A stretch of DNA of 64,000 bases from Solanum dulcamara (Eukaryota; Streptophyta; Magnoliopsida; Solanales; Solanaceae). The notes beneath the pieces are model-generated. The model ran no database searches. It was given only the letters and a program-made list of their open reading frames with translations, and had not been told where the DNA came from. The DNA lies in NCBI RefSeq assembly GCF_947179165.1, contig NC_077241.1, forward strand, positions 31,119,246 to 31,183,245, read 5' to 3'. Below, in pieces: positions 57,640-64,000 of this stretch (positions are counted from its first letter, which is position 1; the number at the start of each line of letters is the position of its first letter). The translations under genes and the position numbers were made by a program.

Positions 57640-57930
57640 ATAACAAAAGGAGCAAGGCAGCCACGGTTTTGAAGGATTAAAGGTGAGTTCCTCGATTTTT
57701 CTCTGTGAATTAATTATCTACGGTGTTCCTCAAGTAAGTGGAGGTGTATATATGTATTTTATGATACATACAGGACCATATCTTCAGCTTTACACTTGGA
57801 GCAAACAAGAGGAAGTGTGAAAGAAGAAGAGAAAAATGTTGGAGGGCAAGAAGAGGAGCTACGGGTTTGGGGCTGCCAAGGTAAGCCTACGAGTTTCGTT
57901 CCATGAATTAATTATTTAAGGTTTACCACG
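57640..57930 (+). repeat. duplicated leader module in the J LTR
   Basis: Two diverged copies of the donor-like leader: aaaggtgagttcctcg...tctgtgaattaattatcta (about 57678-57722) and caaggtaagcctacgag...ccatgaattaattatttaa (about 57876-57922). Between them lies a second TATA-like start gtatatatgtatttta (57746). Other family-I LTRs have one copy. Confidence 0.6.
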
Positions 57931-60033
57931 TTTATATAATGGTGTTTGATTACCAAAAATTCCAATTTGGGGCAGCGGAAAAGGGACACAAATAGTCCGC
58001 TCCAATTCAGCACATCAAGAAGTTTCTGAGATGCAGGTTTGGCGAGTTTTGGCCAATTTCGGGTAAGGTAATGTTTATTCTTTTAATTTGGAATTTATGG
58101 TGTTGTTATGGAGTGTTTTACACGCCCTATATGTGGCTGTAAATGTCAAAATGTCATAGAAACGGTTGACGTTCAAAACAATCTAAATCGGAGTCATTAT
58201 AGTTGAATTATCATCGAAGTAAAGTGTTGTGCTTGTGGTGTGCTGTTGAAGGTGTGTGAGGGTGTATTTCAGGGACTAAATGTATTCTAAAATGGGTGTT
58301 GTTGCTTCAAGTTTCATCCACACCACCCCTCATTTCGTATAAATAAATGCTTTGCAAAATAAAGACTAGAAACCCTAATTTGGTATCGTAATTTTTAGCA
58401 AGTGGTTTGGAGCTTGTGTTGTGTAATGTGTCCATGTTTTATGTGTATATATGATGCAGGATGTTGTTTTTGGTTGGCTTTAGTGATTAGGTATGTAATT
58501 AGAAATTTGGATAGGGCATATTATAGGGGAGGTGCTGTCCAATTTTCGTTAACGCCTTAAACTAATTAAAGAACTAGTCGAGGAGACGAAAAAGGAAATA
58601 GGTTCAATGAATACTAAGGTGTAACTTAAGGTGATGGAAAGGCAAGAGTGGTTGATATTCATATTACTTCCATGTTGAATAGGTTCAAAGGATGATGAGG
58701 CGAACGTGACAAAGAGTAACCCGTAAGAGGTATGTGAAGCTTTCTTTTGGCATGTTTTGGAATAAGTATGTGAAACTATCTCTTCTTTCTTTTGGCATGT
58801 TTTAGATGTAGACTATGGATGATGTAAGCTTTGTTGCAACTTTATTCTTAGGTTCTGAATATGACTGCAGGACTCTTGATCACTTCTGGATGTTAAGACT
58901 CTTAAAGTAGATAAACTCTTACTCCTCGAGTCTTCTATGTGACTGTATAGTGATTGATTAGAATAAACTCTTCTTTTAAAAGAAAAAGACACTGAGATAA
59001 CCAATGCTAAGGCTTCTATAAGATATTTCACACTGGTATATGTCAAAGATTACATAGTCCTTGGTGACATCTAGAGGGTATACGTCAGATACTTCCTACC
59101 CTGACCTCCAAGTGAAGGTTCACTTGATGACTTCATTGAATCTCAGATAATGATTTAAACTGTGTTTTGTTTCCCACTACTCTACTCTGTATACTGTAAC
59201 ACTTCTTCTCCGAGTCCCGGGCCGGTTATCGGATTTGTGCACCATTCTACTGCATTGTTCATCGTGCCCTCACTAGAGGGCCGGGTATGTATGTATATAT
59301 ATTATGATGTGATGATGTGTTGTAATAAGGAGGTGATGGTTTTACAGATATGATTTACTGGATCCATGATAGGGCCGACTATATTGAAAAATTTAAGCAT
59401 GCATGATTTTACTTTCCGAGGTATAGGTTACTGATTTGATGATTTACCCACTGCTTCTCTATTTTAGATATACTTCCAGTTGTGTTATGTTATGGTTTAC
59501 ATACTCAGTACATATGTCATACTAACCCCCTTTTCTTGGGGGATTACATTCCATGCCCGCAGGTACAAATACAGGTTCTGGGAGTCCGTCAGTGTAGGAT
59601 CTCGCTCAGCTCAACTAGATGAGGATCCAGTGTATCAGAGCCTAGTTTTTGGTACTGACTACCGATGTATAAAATTGTTTTGTCTATCCAGGGGTACGGC
59701 GGAGGCCCTGTCCCACCATATGTTGTCATTAATATTTTTAGAGGTCTGCAGATATGTATATGTGGGTTGTGTATGTCAGTTTGGTTTAGCTGGGTATATA
59801 TGATGTACTATATATGTTGTCATGTTATGGCAGCCTTGTCGGCTTACATGCCCTTTCATGCTGTGATATAAATGAAAGAGGCTACCAGTTTATGAAAAAG
59901 TTATCACCCAATGGGGTTCTGTTGCATGGTGTTATGTTAATTATAGTTCGACTTGACCACAACTTATAAACATGTATACGGGGGTTCAGATCGGACCCCA
60001 GTCGTGGCCTACAGAGTTGGATTGTGATAGAAG

Positions 60034-60045
60034 TGGTATCAGAGC
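60034..60045 (+). other. element J primer-binding site
   Basis: tggtatcagagc, perfect 12-base match to the initiator tRNA-Met PBS, four bases after the LTR end. Confidence 0.9.
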
Positions 60046-63000
60046 AGTTCTTCCTTGGATTGTCTACAGAGCGTGTCTAGTAGAGTTTTGATTATCAATG
60101 TGTTGCATGCCACATCTATAAATATGAGGCTACAGGATATGTAGGATGTTATCTTTCTTTCACATCTGAGATCGTGTTATAGATCCGAGTCATAGGACAA
60201 TTCTTTATACTAACCTTGGACTTTAGCAGAAGGACGACATTAACAGAAGGAAGTAATTGACGACATGGGAAAGTTATGGAGCACGCAGGTAAGTAAAGTA
60301 AAGGCACGAAATATATCTGCTGGGTAAGGTATTGAAGTAAAATTTAAATGTAAAGTCGAAAATCGAAGGAAAAAGTAGACAGTAAAGTGCAACAGATGCA
60401 GTTTCAAGTTGGACATACGAGGTAAGTCCATTATATTTTATTATTATTATTGACATTGAAGGCCCTGTGTGGCTGCGATATGAGATGATATTGAAAGCCC
60501 TGTGTGGCGGCGATATGAGAGGATATTGAAAGCCATGTGTGGCTGTGATATGATATGACTATATATATGTTGGCCTTGTGAGGCATTATTGGTATTTTCT
60601 ATGTGAAGGTTGTGGAATAGTGAGGAATATGGAGGAAACTCTGCTGAAATTTTCCCAAAACAAGAAAAGGGCATGGAGCCTAGATTCTTAAGATGTCTTA
60701 GAAATTGATACCAAGTACCTGTATTATGTTTAACCAAAGCTGTAAGAGGTACCCTTCAGGTCGTCGATAGGGGGCACCCTTTTTACTTGGAGAATTTTAT
60801 TTTGGAGAAACAAAAGCCTATTTAAGTAGTAAAGTTCAGACTGCGGTATCCCCAATCGTATTAGTGCCATGTGAAAAAAAAAGCTCAGGGTAAAATATCC
60901 GGCAATCGAGTTTCACTCTTTTTGAAAAAGTACCAAGCCCCAACTGCTAGTTGTAAACTAGATAAGTTGTTCATAACTCGAGGATAAATTCAGAAGGAGA
61001 CCAGTTAGGTCAAGTATTAAAAGAAGTACTGTGATGTTTAAGAGATTCTAGTTTCTTCTAACAATGGTTGGAAAAGGGGTTACGATAACAGTTTATAGTT
61101 CTCCACCAACTCATTAGAGGAAGAAATGCTAATAGAAGCACCCTAGAGGGATATTACGAACTGAATATGAGTAAGAATGTAAAGGTGTGGTAACGGGGAT
61201 AAATTAAGACCGCTAGTAAGGCACACTTGGTATGTGTTGACTAAATCAAAAAACGTTATTGGGTACACAGTAAGGGCAAGGGGCATAGGGTATAAAGGAA
61301 TGACGCGTGTACACAACATCGCCCCAAAAATAATGGAACCCTCAAAAGACAAAGATGGCAAACTTAAGGAATAAATGGAACAACTTCCATTCACCCTAAG
61401 AAACAAAAGATATAGGTTAGGATAAAGCTACTACCTCGAGAAAACCTTGAACAGTTATCGTCGGAATACTAGCACTGCCTAATTGGAATGGGAACGGCTA
61501 CATGTGCTAATTAATTCTTGGATGAAGACAAGTAGAAGATGTCCTTGGATAAGTTGTTCCATGAGTCCCATTACTCAAGTATAGATTAATAGATGAGGTG
61601 ATGCACTATGTATGAAAAGGTTCTCGATGCTTCGTGATTTAGCCAAGATTCTGTACATGGATAGTCAGGTTATAAAATATGCAGAGAGACGAAGACAGGA
61701 TAGGCCATCAAGTAGATTGAGGAAAGAGATTGGATGAAATAGAGATTGGACATAGAGATATAGAGCAAGGTATAAGAAGGTAAAGGTGTAGGTACCCTCT
61801 AAAGGGGGAAACTAATAAGAAAATGGCAAAGGTAAGGTAAAAGCAATTGATGTGACTATATATTTAAGATGGATATTTAAAACTTCAATAAGATCCCTTG
61901 CTGAACATAGTAGGAAGATCTGGCAGTCATCAATAATTGGATAGAAGTCAGAATGCTATGTTAGGCAGTGTTAAGAAGTTTTTAACAAGACCTTGAATGA
62001 CATAATGCTAAAGGATGAATGCGTATGAAAAGAAAAATGGTATATCAATAAAAGGTTATCGAGTAACTCAAGAGACATTACGAAGGATAATGACATCATA
62101 CTGGGTCAAAAGCCAAGATGTTGGCTATAGAGTTGGTCACAAATGACATTGCAATAGAAAAGAAAAGGAAAAAGGAACACGAAACCTCCTATGATAGGGG
62201 ATGAGAAGAGAAAAGAGTGAATAAGGGAAAAGAAAGAAGTATAACAAGATGGAACAAGCAAGTTTCATTGTGAGTAAGATGTATACAGTAGAATAAACCA
62301 TAGGATGGAAAGACTACGTCTACCTCCTACAAGTTACATCAGAATGATTGTGCAACCTACGGGTATGTATATATAAGAAGCATGCTAGGTGAGTAAGTAC
62401 AGGATAAAAAGAATAAGGCTTAATAATGACAGGGAAATTATGATATTTTGGATACCCCACCAAAGGATACGAAGATAGGAAAGCCAAACTATTGGGATGA
62501 AATTAGTACCACTGGTAAGGTAAGATGTGGTCACGATTAGACCAAAGGTCTATCCTGACACTGATTGTAGGATGAGGGGGAAAACGACAAGGTATCACAC
62601 GAGACCTAGCGAGACAACGCTAAGGTATTTCTCGGATTAAGGTGAGCACCCTCTTATATTCTCGTAAAGGTAAAGGGTAACACAAGATAACGTATCTAAA
62701 GTGTTATAAGCTGGGACAACATGAGGTAAGGAAATTGTAAAAAGGTTTAAACCAAGAGGAGCAGAACTAGTAGGTTATCAAAAGATGGCAGACTTATATG
62801 TCAATTTCCTTCGGAACTATATCAAGTAATGATAAACAGAGCATAGAACGACTATAAAAGGCAACTCTGAGGATGGAAAAACAAAACCCAAAAGGTAGAG
62901 TGTCAATTAAAGTTTTGAGAGGAGTCGAGAAGGACTATATGAGACTAAGGAGTCCCAAATTATCAACGTCATTACGAACCTATTTTATACTCTATGAGAG

Positions 63001-63124
63001 TAAGGTACTAGATGTATTATTGTGGGTAGGCTAATGAATCATCCCATTTTCTTTCAATCAAGACCACCTATGCATATGAAACTAGGTGAATTTATAGGAT
63101 AAAGAGATAGTAAGACTTCGTGAG
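60046..63124 (+). other. element J interior without recognisable genes
   Basis: Same order of blocks as the H interior. Near 60465-60550 a unit ggccctgtgtggctgcgatatgag-like is repeated three times (about 38-bp spacing); H has one or two weak copies. No gag, protease, RT or RNase H motif seen. Short ORFs on both strands are not shared with H. Confidence 0.6.
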
Positions 63125-63940
63125 GTTTCCCCAATTAATATCTCAGATAGAAGAACTTCGATTATAATTAACGTCTAGAGATTAGTCCAAGAAAAGATCG
63201 GAAACACAGGTAGGTCTTAGTACCACATTTTTCCCTCGAGCTGCTGGACAAATTGAGCGCACTATCCAAATGCTCGAAGATATACTATGAGCCTAAGTGG
63301 TTGGCTTCAAGGGTAACCGGGATGATCGTCTACCACTCATTGAGATTGCCTACAAGAATGTCTACCATTTTAGTATCCAGACGACCCCCTACAAGATATT
63401 GTATGGTAGAGTATGTAAGTCCCCCTATTGGACCAAAGACTAAAATACCCCAACATGATTGAGCAAGTTATTGACTAGCAGCCAAGAATCGACAGAAATG
63501 ATATATAGATAATTGACATCGACATGCAGAGTTCCAATAAATGACTAGGTGTTCGCAACAGAGTCACCCAGGAAGGGAGTAATAAGATTCGGCAAGAAAA
63601 GGAAACATATCCCAAAATACATCGAACCTTATCAAGTTTCTTATAAGATGGACAAAATAGTCCGTAAGTCGAACTTACCACCTGATTATGAAACTATACG
63701 CCCAATACATCTGATACGGATACTTCACAATGTACTGGTGATCCACCTAGAGTATGTCCTATAAATGATGTCTACGAAATGGAATCCGGCGAGGAATAAC
63801 CTATTATCATCTTGGATCGGCAAGTTATAAGGTTGCAAGCTAGGACATGACTTCTGTCAAGGTATTGTGTTAAAATAGAAACCAGAAAGGGGATGACCTG
63901 GAAAGTCAAAAAAAGGAATAGAGAAGATATCCGTTCTTAT
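63125..63940 (+). pseudogene. element J integrase end and chromodomain relic
   Basis: VSPINISDRRTS (second catalytic Asp kept) at about 63126-63160; GQIERTIQMLEDIL at 63247-63288; RLPLIEIAYKNVYHF at 63330-63375; TTPYKILYGRVCKSP at 63381-63425. RKGVIRFGKKRKHIPKYIEP lies at 63571-63630; then ILDRQVIRLQA at 63811-63843 and KGMTWKVKKRNRED near 63889-63930. Same blocks as H, other lesions, so the two decayed independently. Confidence 0.75.
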
Positions 63941-64000
63941 TCCCTATATACAAAGGTAGTCTAAACCCCTAAATGGAATTAGAGACGACGGTTGTACAGA

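Larger units (their letters stand above)
57072..60029 (+). repeat. element J 5' LTR (family I)
   Basis: Starts tgttacaccccacactctt and ends gttggattgtgata (terminal CA changed). Shares with H: aagtaacgagtcgtaggact, tgtgaattaattatc, gatgatgaggcgaacgtg, ccctcactagagggccgggt, gacccc(c)ctttt region near 59525. Confidence 0.88.
57072..64000 (+). mobile_element. element J: family-I element, runs past the window
   Basis: LTR 57072-60029, PBS 60034-60045, then an interior homologous in order to that of H up to the window end. The polypurine tract and 3' LTR would lie just outside. It is inserted in the 5' LTR of element A. Diverged from H: no 41-bp repeats, a duplicated leader module, intact G boxes. 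Confidence 0.82.

Overview
The window is plant nuclear DNA made almost entirely of decayed LTR retrotransposons. I see no intact host gene, no tRNA or rRNA gene and no CRISPR array. LTRs of 2-3.3 kb, primer-binding sites matching initiator tRNA-Met (TGGTATCAGAGC), Ty3/gypsy chromoviruses ending in a W-x-x-E...YPxLF chromodomain, and AT-rich decayed copies point to heterochromatin of a large flowering-plant genome. Solanaceae is my best guess from the general look of the LTR families, but it is not proven.

Layout. 1-1926: Ty1/copia RT-RNase H relic (minus). 1927-3830: probable old LTR (minus). 4196-4798: end of a chromovirus pol (plus). 4835-9625: element D (minus), a complete but non-autonomous element with ~0.58 kb LTRs, an initiator-Met PBS and an unexplained ORF in place of RT/integrase. 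9696-36720: an old plus-strand LTR (family II) split twice. One interruption is element C (10110-~20660, minus), a gag-pol relic whose LTR and leader resemble those of D; a solo LTR of family I (15405-19290, 5-bp target duplication TATGT) sits in its gag. The other is element F (21449-35938, minus, flanks tccat/tccac). F contains a solo family-II LTR in its 3' LTR and a truncated element G (29450-33945) in its protease/RT region. 36882-38538: truncated family-I LTR.

38539-57071: element A (minus, family-V LTR, gag-pol relic). Its gag is interrupted by element H (45999-56514, plus, family-I LTRs), and its 5' LTR by element J (57072 to beyond the window, plus, family-I LTR).

Order of events from nesting: LTR-II(+) is older than C and F; C is older than the solo LTR-I; F is older than G and the solo LTR-II(-); A is older than H and J. 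Family I is therefore the youngest inserter in several places.

The most notable features are the C/D pair (an apparent autonomous/non-autonomous partnership, with pol reading into the LTR as in CRM-type centromeric elements), the long extra ORF of D, and the H/J elements, whose ~4 kb internal region resembles itself between copies but encodes only an integrase/chromodomain tail (LARD-like). Shared regulatory-looking motifs in the LTRs are also noted: E-box/G-box arrays before the TATA box, a splice-donor-like leader site, a palindrome shared between families, and 41-bp and 168-bp tandem repeats. All sequence comparisons were made by eye and family names I-V are local labels.
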